This document shows positions 1 through 8,906 of a DNA stretch of 64,000 nucleotides, in pieces (positions within the stretch are counted from its first letter, which is position 1; every line of letters begins with the position of its first letter). A model generated the notes under the pieces. The model did not search any database, had not been told where the DNA came from, and was given only the letters and a program-made list of their open reading frames with translations. The translations under genes and the position numbers were made by a program. This DNA is from Caballeronia hypogeia. Lineage in GTDB: Bacteria > Pseudomonadota > Gammaproteobacteria > Burkholderiales > Burkholderiaceae. The stretch is from the NCBI RefSeq assembly GCF_001544875.2, contig NZ_FCOA02000021.1:1-64000 (forward strand). Direction: 5' to 3'.

Positions 1-315
1 ACGGAAAGCCACGTGATGCTCGTCGATCTGCGCGCCAAGAAGATCACCGGCAAAGCGGCGGAAGCGGCGCTCGGCGCCGCGCATATCACGGTCAACAAGA
101 ACGCGATCCCGAACGATCCGGAAAAGCCGTTCGTCACGAGCGGCATTCGTCTCGGTTCGCCCGCGATGACCACGCGCGGCTTCGGCGTGAAGGAAGCGGA
201 GTTCGTCGGCAATCTGCTCGCCGACGTTCTGGAGGCGCCGGAAGACGCCGAGACCATCGCGCGCGTGCGCGAGCAGGTCGCGCAACTGACGAAGCGTTTC
301 CCCGTGTACGGCTGA
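1..315 (+). CDS. glyA: Serine hydroxymethyltransferase, C-terminal part
   Basis: The reading frame is open from the first base, so the gene starts before the window; 104 C-terminal residues are visible. The run TSGIRLGSPAMTTRGF is a hallmark of the C-terminal domain of PLP-dependent serine hydroxymethyltransferase, which interconverts serine and glycine and charges tetrahydrofolate with a one-carbon unit in the cytosol. The protein ends RFPVYG, typical of the proteobacterial enzyme. A strong intrinsic terminator follows. Burkholderiaceae often carry a second glyA copy on a secondary replicon, which would fit the origin found later in this window; that is inference. Confidence 0.93.
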   Translation, partial: TESHVMLVDLRAKKITGKAAEAALGAAHITVNKNAIPNDPEKPFVTSGIRLGSPAMTTRGFGVKEAEFVGNLLADVLEAPEDAETIARVREQVAQLTKRFPVYG

Positions 316-342
316 CGCAGTCTCTCCGTCCTTGACGGAACG

Positions 343-378
343 CGGCCCGCGACGCACTCGTCGCGGGCCGTTTTGTTT
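343..378 (+). terminator. Rho-independent terminator after glyA
   Basis: Positions 343-353 and 360-370 form an 11-bp GC-rich stem around a 6-nt loop, followed directly by TTTTGTTT. It lies 28 bases after the glyA stop codon. Confidence 0.9.
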
Positions 379-550
379 CGTGCGATGACGCAGTGCGCTT
401 GCTTCCGTAATGCGCCTGAAAGCGCGATGGCTAGGGATGACCCGTAATTGCCGAAATGAGATAGTGCTCAAAAAAACGGCCTCCTACAGTGGCATCGACC
501 TGCAACGGTAATCGAAGGCTCGATGCGTTCGGCCCCTTAGGAGACTGATC

Positions 551-1915
551 ATGGATGTGGAAAAGCGCAGTATCGAATTCATTCCGCTCAACGAGCGATA
601 CGGCACGCCCAAACGCCTGTTCACCATCTGGTTCAGCGCGAACATGCAGGTGACGGCGCTGGTCATCGGCACGCTGGGCATCGTCGCCGGACTGGACCTG
701 TTCTGGACCATCGTCGGGCTGGTGCTCGGCAATGTGATCGGCACCGTGTTCATGGCCGCTCATTCGGCGCAAGGGCCGCATCTCGGCATTCCGCAGATGA
801 TCCAGAGCCGCGCGCAGTTCGGCGTGTTCGGCGCCGCGTTGCCGCTCGCGATCGTCGTGCTCGCCTACATTCTTTTTGTGGCTGCAGGCGGCGTCGTGAT
901 GCGCGACTCGATCAAGGCCATCTATCCGATGAGCGACAACGCGGCCATCATCCTGTTCGGCGTTCTCACGTTCGTCATCAGCTATATCGGCTATGAGCTG
1001 ATCCACAAGATGGGCGCGTACATGACGCTGCTCTCGTGCGTCATCTTCTTCGCATCGGCGGCGCTCGTGTTCTCGCAGCCCGACATGCTGACGAAGATTC
1101 ATCATGCGAAGCACGGCTTTTCGGCTGGCGCCTTCAATCTCGTCGTGGCGCAGGCAGCTTCGTGGACGCTAGGCTTCGGCCCGTATGTCGCGGATTATTC
1201 GCGTTATCTGCCCGTCAGCGTGAAGACGAAGCACACGTTCTGGTACACGTATCTCGGCGGGCTGCTCGGCTCGCTGCTCGTGATGATGCTGGGCGCGCTG
1301 CTCGCCACGGTCACGCCTTCCATCGCCAACGATCCGGGCACGGGCATCGCCTCGATGTTCGGCGGCTGGTCGCGTCCGGCGCTCGTCATCATCGTGCTCG
1401 GCGTGCTGGAATTCAACGTGTTGAGCCTTTACAGCGCGTATATGTCCACCGTGACCATCTTCAGCGGCTTTCGCAAGATGACGCGCGTGGGCAAGCTCAC
1501 GAAGTTCTCCGTGCTCGCGGTGACGGCCGCGATCGCAACGGTCATCGGCATCGGCACGCAATACCACTTCAACGACTACTTCGCCGATATCCTCAACGCG
1601 CAGATCTATGTGCTCGTGCCCTGGAGTTCGATCAATCTCGTCGATTACTACCTCGTTCGACGCGGCGACTATTCGGTCACGGAGATGTACGACTCGCGCG
1701 GTCAGTACGGCAAGTTCAATCTGTCGACCATCGCGATCTACTGCCTGGGCATTGCCAGCACGCTGCCGTTCATGGACCTCTCGTTCTATCACAGCTACTT
1801 CGCGAAGATAATCGGCGCGGACGTGAGCTGGATCCCGAGCCTGCTCGTGCCCGGCATTCTCTACTACGTCGCGAATCGCGGCGTCTCCATGGAATCGCAG
1901 GCGCTGACCAGCTGA
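551..1915 (+). CDS. NCS1-family purine/cytosine permease
   Basis: This 454-residue, strongly hydrophobic protein has about 12 membrane segments. The N-terminal signature (ERYGTPKRLFTIWFSANM, then a glycine-rich first helix) is that of the nucleobase:cation symporter-1 family, which imports cytosine, purines, allantoin or related compounds through the inner membrane. The start is supported by TTAGGAGAC 8-10 bases upstream. It stands alone between two terminators. The exact nucleobase or hydantoin substrate cannot be read from the sequence. Confidence 0.85.
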   Translation: MDVEKRSIEFIPLNERYGTPKRLFTIWFSANMQVTALVIGTLGIVAGLDLFWTIVGLVLGNVIGTVFMAAHSAQGPHLGIPQMIQSRAQFGVFGAALPLAIVVLAYILFVAAGGVVMRDSIKAIYPMSDNAAIILFGVLTFVISYIGYELIHKMGAYMTLLSCVIFFASAALVFSQPDMLTKIHHAKHGFSAGAFNLVVAQAASWTLGFGPYVADYSRYLPVSVKTKHTFWYTYLGGLLGSLLVMMLGALLATVTPSIANDPGTGIASMFGGWSRPALVIIVLGVLEFNVLSLYSAYMSTVTIFSGFRKMTRVGKLTKFSVLAVTAAIATVIGIGTQYHFNDYFADILNAQIYVLVPWSSINLVDYYLVRRGDYSVTEMYDSRGQYGKFNLSTIAIYCLGIASTLPFMDLSFYHSYFAKIIGADVSWIPSLLVPGILYYVANRGVSMESQALTS

Positions 1916-1929
1916 GCTTTGCATGACAC

Positions 1930-1965
1930 GAGCGGTCGCGTCGCCGCCTTGCGGCGCGACCGCTC
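1930..1965 (+). terminator. Long hairpin after the NCS1 permease
   Basis: A perfect 11-bp stem (1930-1940 with 1955-1965) encloses a second 4-bp stem. It begins 14 bases after the permease stop. There is no T-run, only TCTC, so termination strength is uncertain. Its position argues against the longest possible start of the next gene, whose frame would run through this hairpin. Confidence 0.6.
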
Positions 1966-2022
1966 TCTCACTCGACACCGCCGCGAAAATGCTAGCATCG
2001 GCGAAATCGCAAGCTCGCAAAG

Positions 2023-2033
2023 TGGTCGGACCA
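2023..2033. promoter_or_regulatory. GntR/FadR-type operator (gntR copy)
   Basis: TGGTCGGACCA is a palindrome that fits the FadR-subfamily consensus TNGTNNNACNA. It sits 12 bases before the chosen gntR start. A 17-base context, AAGTGGTNGGACCAGTG, recurs before the MFS gene at 2911, with only the N differing. Confidence 0.75.
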
Positions 2034-2045
2034 GTGAGAGACGCC

Positions 2046-2813
2046 ATGCATGAAGACAGTACGGAAGACGCGCAGCAGATCGCGGATGTCGTGGCCGGAC
2101 GCATCGAAAGCCTGATCGTCGACGGCGTGCTGAAGCCCGGCCAGGCTCTGCCTTCGGAGCGGCGGCTCACGGCAAAGCTCGGTGCGTCGCGCTCCGCGGT
2201 GCGCGAGGGGCTCAAGGTGCTGCGTACGCGCGGCATCATTGAAACCTCGCACGGGCGCGGCTCCTTCGTCGCCTCGCTGACCGCGCAACCCGCCCTCACT
2301 CCGATGATGCATCTGCTCGGCTCGCAACCGCGCACGCTCTACGACATCTTCGAAGTGCGCGAGATGCTCGAAGCCGAATCGGCGCGTCTGGCCGCGCTGC
2401 GCGGCACGCAGGCGGATTTCGCGCTGATCACGCGCCGTTACGAGGAAATGCTCGCCGCGAACGAAAGCGAGGTGGGCGAATCGACCCGCGCGCGGCTCGA
2501 CTACGCGTTTCATCTCTCGATCAGCGAGGCTTCGCACAATCCGGTGCTCGTGCACACGTTGAGTTCGCTCACTGACCTGCTGTTGAGCTCCGTTTTCGCA
2601 TCGGTGAACAACCTCTACCATCGCGCAGCGGAAAAGCGCGTGATCGATACGCAGCACGCGCGTCTCTACAAGGCCGTGCTGGGCAAACAGCCGGAGCAGG
2701 CGCGGAAAGCCGCGAGCGCGCATATCGCCAGAACGACCGCGTGCCTGCGGGAAATCGAGGCGGAAGAGCAACGTCTCGTGCGCGCGACCCTGCGACTCAA
2801 GGGCTGGACGTGA
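2046..2813 (+). CDS. GntR family regulator, FadR subfamily (FCD domain)
   Basis: This is a 255-residue regulator. Residues about 15-80 form a GntR winged helix (LPSERRLTAKLGASRSAVREGLKVL) and the rest is an all-helical FCD ligand domain. The frame is open further upstream, but starting at 2046 leaves the palindromic operator (2023-2033) and the upstream hairpin outside the coding region, so I prefer this start. Neighbours are an MFS carrier and D-lactate dehydrogenase, so it is most likely an LldR/GlcC-like repressor released by a 2-hydroxy acid such as lactate. The matching operator before the MFS gene supports autoregulation plus control of that operon. Confidence 0.85.
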   Translation: MHEDSTEDAQQIADVVAGRIESLIVDGVLKPGQALPSERRLTAKLGASRSAVREGLKVLRTRGIIETSHGRGSFVASLTAQPALTPMMHLLGSQPRTLYDIFEVREMLEAESARLAALRGTQADFALITRRYEEMLAANESEVGESTRARLDYAFHLSISEASHNPVLVHTLSSLTDLLLSSVFASVNNLYHRAAEKRVIDTQHARLYKAVLGKQPEQARKAASAHIARTTACLREIEAEEQRLVRATLRLKGWT

Positions 2814-2910
2814 TGCAGAACGCCCGTGCCGGTACGGGCGTGCGGAATCCTGTGCAGCCGCGCGGGCGTTGACCGACGCGCTCAACGCCTTCTGGCACGG
2901 CATCAAGAAG

Positions 2911-2921
2911 TGGTAGGACCA
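2911..2921. promoter_or_regulatory. GntR/FadR-type operator (MFS-dld copy)
   Basis: TGGTAGGACCA fits TNGTNNNACNA and shares 16 of 17 bases with the operator at 2023. It lies 100 bases before the MFS start, in the gntR-MFS intergenic region. Confidence 0.75.
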
Positions 2922-3021
2922 GTGGTTCGGCGTCTCGACAGGCTCCTGCTGTCGGGGAACAATGCGCTCCAGCAAAGCCAGTTGCCGGCGCAAAAGCCGC
3001 ACATGAATCAGGAGACTTTCG

Positions 3022-4377
3022 ATGAATCCGCACAGCCCATCGGGCGCATCCGCCGCCCGCACCCCCACCGACACGACCGCCTTCGAAAACGCCATTTACG
3101 CGAAAGTGACCTGGCGTCTGCTGCCGTTTCTTTTCATCTGCTATGTCGCGGCGTATCTGGATCGCGTCAATGTCGGCTTCGCGAAACTGCAGATGTTGAA
3201 CGACCTGAAGTTCAGCGAGTCGGTGTACGGGCTCGGCGCGGGCATCTTCTTCATCGGCTATTTCGTGTTCGAGGTGCCGAGCAATATCCTGCTGCATCGC
3301 GTGGGCGCGCGTGTGTGGATCAGCCGCATCATGGTGACGTGGGCCGTCGTCTCGGCGCTGTCGCTGTTCGTCAAGACGCCCGCGATGTTCTACACGCTGC
3401 GCTTTCTGCTGGGCGTGGCGGAAGCCGGATTCTTTCCGGGCATCGTGCTTTATCTGACGTACTGGTATCCGTCCTCGCGACGCGGCCGCATCAACGCGCT
3501 GTTCATGATGGGCATTCCGGTCGCGGGCGTGCTCGGCGGTCCGCTGTCGGGCTGGATCATGCAGGCGTTCAACGGCGTTCACGGTTTGTCGAACTGGCAA
3601 TGGCTCTTCCTTATCGAAGCCGTTCCGTCACTGGTGCTCGGCGTCCTTACGCTCTTCATGCTGCCGAACGGCATTCGCGTCGCGAAGTGGCTCGATGACA
3701 GCGAAAAGCAGCTTCTCGAAGAGAACATCGCACGTGACGAACCGGCGGGCGCGGATCATTCGCTCAAAGCCGTCGTCGCGAACGGCCGCGTATGGAAGCT
3801 CGCGGCGATCTACTTCTGCTGCATGATGGGCCTCTATGGCGTGAGCTTCTATCTGCCCACGCTGATCAAGGCGGCGGGCGTGAAGGATGCGCTCGATGTC
3901 GGCCTCCTGACCGCCGTGCCCTACGCATTCGCGATCGTTTCGATGATCCTCGTCGCGCGCAGCTCTGACCGTCGCAACGAACGCCGCCGCCATCTGGCGC
4001 TCGCGGCAGTGGCCGCAGCCGTGGGCTTCTATGCGAGCACGCTGCATACGGGCAATCTCGTTATCGCGATGATCACGCTGTCCGTCGGCACGGCGGGCGT
4101 GTTGTCGATGATGCCGGTCTTCTGGACCTATCCGAGCAGCGTGCTGACCGGCACGGCCGCCGCCGCCGGCATCGCGATGATCAACTCCATCGGCAATCTC
4201 GCCGGCTTCGTCAGTCCTTCGATCATCGGCTGGATGAAGGACGTGACGCACAGCACGAACGCGGGTCTCGTCGTCGTCGCGGCGGCGCTGCTGCTCGGGG
4301 CTGTCCTTACGCTGACGCAACGCGCGGGCGCGTCAGGCGCTGCGGATGCGCCGGCTTCGGAACCGCATCGCGCGTGA
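3022..4377 (+). CDS. MFS transporter (anion:cation symporter type)
   Basis: This 451-residue protein has about 12 membrane helices and the motif YLDRVNVGFAKLQM after helix 1, typical of the ACS branch of the major facilitator superfamily (tartrate, phthalate, galactonate and other organic-anion importers). AGGAGA lies 7 bases before the ATG. Ten bases separate its stop from the D-lactate dehydrogenase start, so the two are almost certainly co-transcribed and the carrier probably imports D-lactate or another 2-hydroxy acid. A GntR operator lies upstream. The substrate is inferred from context only. Confidence 0.85.
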   Translation: MNPHSPSGASAARTPTDTTAFENAIYAKVTWRLLPFLFICYVAAYLDRVNVGFAKLQMLNDLKFSESVYGLGAGIFFIGYFVFEVPSNILLHRVGARVWISRIMVTWAVVSALSLFVKTPAMFYTLRFLLGVAEAGFFPGIVLYLTYWYPSSRRGRINALFMMGIPVAGVLGGPLSGWIMQAFNGVHGLSNWQWLFLIEAVPSLVLGVLTLFMLPNGIRVAKWLDDSEKQLLEENIARDEPAGADHSLKAVVANGRVWKLAAIYFCCMMGLYGVSFYLPTLIKAAGVKDALDVGLLTAVPYAFAIVSMILVARSSDRRNERRRHLALAAVAAAVGFYASTLHTGNLVIAMITLSVGTAGVLSMMPVFWTYPSSVLTGTAAAAGIAMINSIGNLAGFVSPSIIGWMKDVTHSTNAGLVVVAAALLLGAVLTLTQRAGASGAADAPASEPHRA

Positions 4378-4387
4378 GGCCGCCATC

Positions 4388-6112
4388 ATGTCCGATGCTG
4401 CTCAAGCTTCGATTGCGCTCGATGGCACGGCCACGACGCTGATCGCCTCGCTCGGCGAGATCGTCGGCGCTCGCAACGTGCTCACCGGCGATGCGCAAAC
4501 GCGCCGCTATCGCACCGGCTACCGCTTCGGCGCGGGCCGCGTGCTGGCGGTGGTGCGCCCCGGCACACTGGTCGAGCAATGGCGCACGCTCGTCGCGTGC
4601 GTGGCGGCGCGCGTGATCGTCATCACGCAGGCGTCGAACACCGGGCTCACCGGCGGCTCGACGCCCGATGGCAACGACTACGACCGCGATGTCGTCATCG
4701 TCAGCACGACGCGCATCCGGCGCGTCCATCTGATCGGCGGCGGACGGCAAGTGGTCTGCATAGGGGGCACGACGCTCGATCAGCTCGAACGCGCGTTGAA
4801 GCCGCTCGGCCGCGAGCCGCATTCGGTGATCGGTTCATCGTGCATCGGCGCTTCGGTGCTGGGCGGCATCAGCAACAACTCGGGCGGCTCGCTCGTGCGT
4901 CGCGGACCGGCCTATACGGAGATGGCGCTGTTCGCCGCCGTCGATTCATGCGGCGTGCCGCGCCTCGTGAATCATCTGGGCATCGAGCTCGGCGGCGCGC
5001 CCGAGGAGATTCTGTCGCGCATGGAAAGCGGCGCCTTCACCGATGCCGATGTGCGCGAAGGTGCGGCGGCTTCCGATCATGAATACGCGACGCACGTGCG
5101 CGACATCGACGCGCCCACGCCCGCGCGCTTCAACGCCGACCCGCGCCGCCTGTTCGAAGCATCCGGCTCGGCCGGCAAGGTGATGACGTTCGCGGTGCGG
5201 CTCGACACGTTCGAGACGGAGAAAGGCGCGAAGGTGTTCTACATCGGCACGAACGATACGAGCGCGCTCACCGATATCCGCCGTCACGCGCTCGCGAACT
5301 TCACGCATTTGCCGCTCGCGGGCGAGTATCTGCATCGCGATGCGTTCGATGTCGCGCGCAAGTATGGCAAGGACCTGTTCGTGATCATCGACAGGTTCGG
5401 CACGGACCGTCTGCCGCTGTTCTTCAGCCTGAAGACGCGCTGCGATGCGTGGTTCGAACGTCTGGGCTTCATGCCGAAGCATCTCACCGATCGCATGCTC
5501 CAGTTCGTGAGCGAGCTTCTGCCCGATCATCTGCCTGCGCGATTGAAGGAATATCGCGAGCGGTACGAGCATCATCTGATGCTGAAGGTGCCGGCCGCGG
5601 GCGTCGAGGAAGCGCGCGCGTATCTTTCGGCGCGATTCGCGGATTCAGGCGGCGCGTACTTCGAATGCACCGAAGACGAAGGGCGCAAGGCGTTCCTGCA
5701 TCGCTTCGCGGCGGCGAGCGCGGCGGTGCGATATCGCGCGGTGCATCATCGCGAAGTGGAGGATATCGTCGCGCTGGATATCGCGCTGCGGCGCAACGAT
5801 CGCGACTGGTTCGAGCGGCTGCCTGAGAGGATCGAAGCGCCCGTGATCTTGAAGCTGTATTACGGGCACTTCCTGTGTCACGTATTCCATCAGGACTACA
5901 TCGTCGTCAAGGGCAACGACTGCATGGCGCTGGAGCACGAGATGCTCGAATTGCTCGACGAACGCGGCGCCGAATATCCCGCCGAGCATAACGTCGGGCA
6001 TTTGTACGAAGCGAAGCCGCAGCTCGCCGCGTTTTACAAGGAGCTCGATCCTTGCAACTGCTTCAATCCGGGAATCGGGAAGACGTCGAAGTTCGCGGCG
6101 TATCGCGAGTAA
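4388..6112 (+). CDS. dld: Quinone-dependent D-lactate dehydrogenase
   Basis: This 574-residue protein is close to E. coli Dld (571 residues). The N-terminal FAD-binding half contains ITQASNTGLTGGSTP and VIGSSCIGASVLGGISNNSGGSLVRRGPAYTEM, split here only for description, and the C-terminal half contains the membrane-associating D-lactate dehydrogenase domain ending in EHNVGHLYEAKP and DPCNCFNPGIGKTSK. It is a peripheral inner-membrane flavoenzyme that oxidises D-lactate to pyruvate and passes electrons to quinone. I chose the ATG at 4388; an in-frame ATG at 4346 would overlap the MFS gene. It is the second gene of the putative GntR-controlled lactate operon. Confidence 0.93.
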   Translation: MSDAAQASIALDGTATTLIASLGEIVGARNVLTGDAQTRRYRTGYRFGAGRVLAVVRPGTLVEQWRTLVACVAARVIVITQASNTGLTGGSTPDGNDYDRDVVIVSTTRIRRVHLIGGGRQVVCIGGTTLDQLERALKPLGREPHSVIGSSCIGASVLGGISNNSGGSLVRRGPAYTEMALFAAVDSCGVPRLVNHLGIELGGAPEEILSRMESGAFTDADVREGAAASDHEYATHVRDIDAPTPARFNADPRRLFEASGSAGKVMTFAVRLDTFETEKGAKVFYIGTNDTSALTDIRRHALANFTHLPLAGEYLHRDAFDVARKYGKDLFVIIDRFGTDRLPLFFSLKTRCDAWFERLGFMPKHLTDRMLQFVSELLPDHLPARLKEYRERYEHHLMLKVPAAGVEEARAYLSARFADSGGAYFECTEDEGRKAFLHRFAAASAAVRYRAVHHREVEDIVALDIALRRNDRDWFERLPERIEAPVILKLYYGHFLCHVFHQDYIVVKGNDCMALEHEMLELLDERGAEYPAEHNVGHLYEAKPQLAAFYKELDPCNCFNPGIGKTSKFAAYRE

Positions 6113-6123
6113 GGCAAGCGACG

Positions 6124-6453
6124 CTACCCCGCCTTTAACACCCGCAGCGGCGCTCCGCCCGCCGCCTCGCTTTCCGCGGTCTGCTTCGCTTCGCGCATCG
6201 ACAGATAGCGCAGGCAGCACACGCGCAAGAACGATGCGAAGTTGGTCGGAACCTCGCCACGCAGCGCGATGAGTTCGTCGTAGAGCTTGACGGCGAACTG
6301 GCTGGTGGTCAGATTCTCGCGACCGGCGATTTCCTGCAGCACGTCCCAGAACAGATTTTCCAGCCGGACCGTGGTGATCACGCCATGAATGCGCAGCGAA
6401 CGCGTGCGCGATTCATACAGGATCGGATCGGCGTTGATGTACACCCGACACAT
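6124..6453 (-). CDS. Ribbon-helix-helix domain protein
   Basis: This 109-residue protein contains the RHH_4-type region (IHGVITTVRLENLFWDVLQEIA, followed by LTTSQFAVKLYDELIA), a small ribbon-helix-helix fold in which arginines of the first strand usually touch DNA. Start at 6453 is favoured by GGAGGCTGAGCTC just upstream; the frame stays open a little further. It is convergent with dld, and 99 bases separate it from the GMC dehydrogenase upstream on the same strand. Its target is unknown. It may act as a small regulator or antitoxin-like protein, but no toxin gene is adjacent. Confidence 0.75.
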   Translation of the reverse strand: MCRVYINADPILYESRTRSLRIHGVITTVRLENLFWDVLQEIAGRENLTTSQFAVKLYDELIALRGEVPTNFASFLRVCCLRYLSMREAKQTAESEAAGGAPLRVLKAG

Positions 6454-6552
6454 GAGCTCAGCCTCCAGGAAACGGGCCGTCGTGCTTGTGCACGAATACG
6501 CACGACGGCCAACCAAAGAAACTACTCCGCACGCTTCATAACGGCAATTGCA

Positions 6553-8136
6553 TCAAACCCTGTGCTGCTTCATCTGGCCCGCAATGTAATCGGCCTGACG
6601 AATCGCCAGCGTGACAATGGTGAGCGTCGGGTTTTCGGCGGCGCCGGTGGTGAACTGGCTGCCATCGGAGATGAACAGGTTCGCCACTTCGTGCGTCTGA
6701 CCGTGCGCGTTGCACACGCCGTCGTCGGCTTTCGCGCTCATGCGCGCGGTGCCGAGATTGTGCGTCGACGGATAAGGCGGCACGAGATACGTCGCCTTCG
6801 CGCCTGCCGCTTCGTACACCGCGCTGCCCTGCCTGTAGGCGTGCGCGCGCATCGCTTCGTCGTTCGGGTGATCGTCGAAGTGGACGTTCGGCACCGGCAT
6901 GCCGTACTGGTCTTTCACCTGGCTGTTGAGCGTGATGCGATTCGATTCGCGCGGCATGTCCTCGCCGACGATCCACATGCCCGCCGTGTACTGATAGTGA
7001 TCCATCGCCGCCGCGAAGTTGGGGCCCCACGCGCCCGGATCGAGGAACGCGGCATAGAACGGCAGGCCGAGCGAGACCGTCTCCATGTGATAGCCGCCTG
7101 CGAACCCGCGCGAAGGATCGAACTTCGCCTCATCCTCGATGATGCCCGCCATCGTGGTGCCCTTGAACATCTCGACCTTGTCGTTGAACACGCCGTACAC
7201 GGAACCGGTCGTGTGCCGCATATAGTTGCGCCCGACCTGTCCCGAGCCGTTCGCGAGGCCATCGGGGAACTTGCTCGAGTTCGAGTTGAGCAACAGGCGC
7301 GGCGTTTCGATCGAATTGCCGGCCACCGCGACCACGCGCGCCTTCTGCCGCTGGATCTTGCCGTCCTTGTCGAAATAGACGACGCCCGTCACCTTGCCGC
7401 GCGCGTCATGCTCGATCTTCACGACATGCGACTGCGGACGCAATTCCATGTGCCCGGTCATCTGCGCGTGCGGAATCTCGGTATAGAGCGTCGACCACTT
7501 CGCGCCCATGCGGCAGCCCTGAAAACAGAAGCCGCGCTGGAAGCAGTGCGTGCGGTCGTCGCGCACCGTGCTGTTGATCGCCATGTGGCCGGTGTTGCAT
7601 TCCTTGTAGCCGACCTTCATCGCGCCCGCGGACATCACCTTGAAGTTGTTGTTGCCCGGAAGTCCCGGCAAGCCATTGGTGCGCGTCACGCCCATCTTCT
7701 TCTCGGCGCGGTCGTAGTACGGGTCGAGATCCGCGCGCGTGACCGGCCAGTCGAGCAGATTGGCGTCCTTGATGTCGCCGTATGTGGTTTTCGCCTTGAA
7801 CTCGTACGGCTGAATGCGCAGGCTCGCGCCCGCCCAGTGGACGGTCGTGCCGCCCACGGTCTTGCAGATCCACGCGGGCAGATTCGGAAAGTCCTTCGCG
7901 ACGCGCCACGTACCCGATGTCGTGCGGTTGTCGAGCCATGAGAGCTGCTTGAAAGCGCTCCACTCCTCCGTCGAAAAATCGCCTTGCGTGTGCATCGCGC
8001 CCGCTTCGAGCACGACCACGTCGATGCCCTTCTGCGCGAGTTCGTTGGCCAGCGTCCCGCCGCCCGCGCCCGATCCGATGACCACCACGACGTGTGCGTC
8101 GTTGTGTTTGAACTGCACCTTGTTGTCCGTGTACAT
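6553..8136 (-). CDS. GMC-family oxidoreductase, large flavoprotein subunit
   Basis: This 527-residue protein starts with a Rossmann FAD motif (VVVIGSGAGGGTLANELA) and carries GGTTVHWAG and the C-terminal GMC motif NPTLTIVTLAIRQADYIAGQ. It resembles the flavoprotein subunit of gluconate 2-dehydrogenase and sorbose/alcohol dehydrogenases that oxidise sugars or polyols on the periplasmic side. It has no signal peptide of its own; such subunits are usually exported together with the Tat-signal small subunit encoded just upstream (36 bases away). GGAGACAGAC precedes the ATG. The substrate is not determined. Confidence 0.88.
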   Translation of the reverse strand: MYTDNKVQFKHNDAHVVVVIGSGAGGGTLANELAQKGIDVVVLEAGAMHTQGDFSTEEWSAFKQLSWLDNRTTSGTWRVAKDFPNLPAWICKTVGGTTVHWAGASLRIQPYEFKAKTTYGDIKDANLLDWPVTRADLDPYYDRAEKKMGVTRTNGLPGLPGNNNFKVMSAGAMKVGYKECNTGHMAINSTVRDDRTHCFQRGFCFQGCRMGAKWSTLYTEIPHAQMTGHMELRPQSHVVKIEHDARGKVTGVVYFDKDGKIQRQKARVVAVAGNSIETPRLLLNSNSSKFPDGLANGSGQVGRNYMRHTTGSVYGVFNDKVEMFKGTTMAGIIEDEAKFDPSRGFAGGYHMETVSLGLPFYAAFLDPGAWGPNFAAAMDHYQYTAGMWIVGEDMPRESNRITLNSQVKDQYGMPVPNVHFDDHPNDEAMRAHAYRQGSAVYEAAGAKATYLVPPYPSTHNLGTARMSAKADDGVCNAHGQTHEVANLFISDGSQFTTGAAENPTLTIVTLAIRQADYIAGQMKQHRV

Positions 8137-8172
8137 GTCTGTCTCCGTTTTCCGTCAGATCGCTCGATTGGG

Positions 8173-8817
8173 TCAGCCGTCTTTCGGAATCGGGCCGCTG
8201 TCGGCCGCGGGCGGATCGGGCAGCCAGGAGAGATTGTTGAAGCCCTGATAGAGATAGCCGCCATCGCCCTGAGCCGCGCCGTAGCCGAAGTGCGTGTAAG
8301 CCATCGCGTTGCTGTACAGGGAAACCACGGCGGTGCTTCGAACCGTGTTGAAGAACGGCGTGCCCGCGAGCGCGGCGACATCCTGCGCGCGGTCGTGTTC
8401 ACTGCGTTTGGTCCAGTCGGAGCCGGTTTTGGCGTCGAGCTGCTTGACGCCGTCGGCGAGTTGCTGACGCACGGCGGGATCGGCTTTCGCCTTGGCGTCG
8501 AGGTCTTTCACGACCAGCGCGTACACGGCGTCGTCGAGCGTGGCGTGCGGATAGATCTGTCGCGTGACCTGCAGCAGAACCTCGCCCTGATGCGTGTCGA
8601 GCCCCTGCATTTCCAGCGCCCAGACGCGGCTCGGCGCGAGGCTCGCGAAGATCGACGTCGCGGCGATCGTGCCCACCAGCACGCCGGTGCCGCGCAGGAA
8701 TTCGCGTCGCGTGAGCGCGATCTTTGGGGGTGTGGCGGCAACTTCATCGTGGTCGTGATGATGCCCGCCATCGTGCGCGCGCCGCTGCGCGACGATCGGG
8801 ATGATCGTGTCTCGCAT
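8173..8817 (-). CDS. Gluconate 2-dehydrogenase subunit 3-like protein (Tat-exported)
   Basis: This 214-residue protein is the small subunit of the GMC dehydrogenase encoded downstream. It carries a twin-arginine signal (TRREFLRG at about residues 36-43, hydrophobic stretch, then a likely cleavage after VWA). In gluconate 2-dehydrogenase this subunit pilots the flavoprotein through the Tat pathway. An unusual feature is the histidine-rich stretch HDGGHHHDHDE ahead of the Tat motif. AGGAGAG precedes the ATG. No membrane cytochrome c subunit gene is adjacent, so the electron acceptor must be encoded elsewhere or differ. Confidence 0.82.
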   Translation of the reverse strand: MRDTIIPIVAQRRAHDGGHHHDHDEVAATPPKIALTRREFLRGTGVLVGTIAATSIFASLAPSRVWALEMQGLDTHQGEVLLQVTRQIYPHATLDDAVYALVVKDLDAKAKADPAVRQQLADGVKQLDAKTGSDWTKRSEHDRAQDVAALAGTPFFNTVRSTAVVSLYSNAMAYTHFGYGAAQGDGGYLYQGFNNLSWLPDPPAADSGPIPKDG

Positions 8818-8906
8818 GTCTCTCTCCTTGTGGGGTGCTTCAACCGCTTATGTGTGTAGTGCCGCCCTACCGCATTACCGCCGTGCCACCGTGCTGCGCG
8901 GATTGC

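Noticed and set aside
1923..2045. Longer N-terminus of the GntR regulator
   Set aside because: It would contain the permease hairpin and the operator palindrome and has no ribosome site.
6124..6453. Toxin-antitoxin pair at the ribbon-helix-helix gene
   Set aside because: No toxin-sized gene is adjacent on the same strand; the neighbours are dld and a GMC dehydrogenase.
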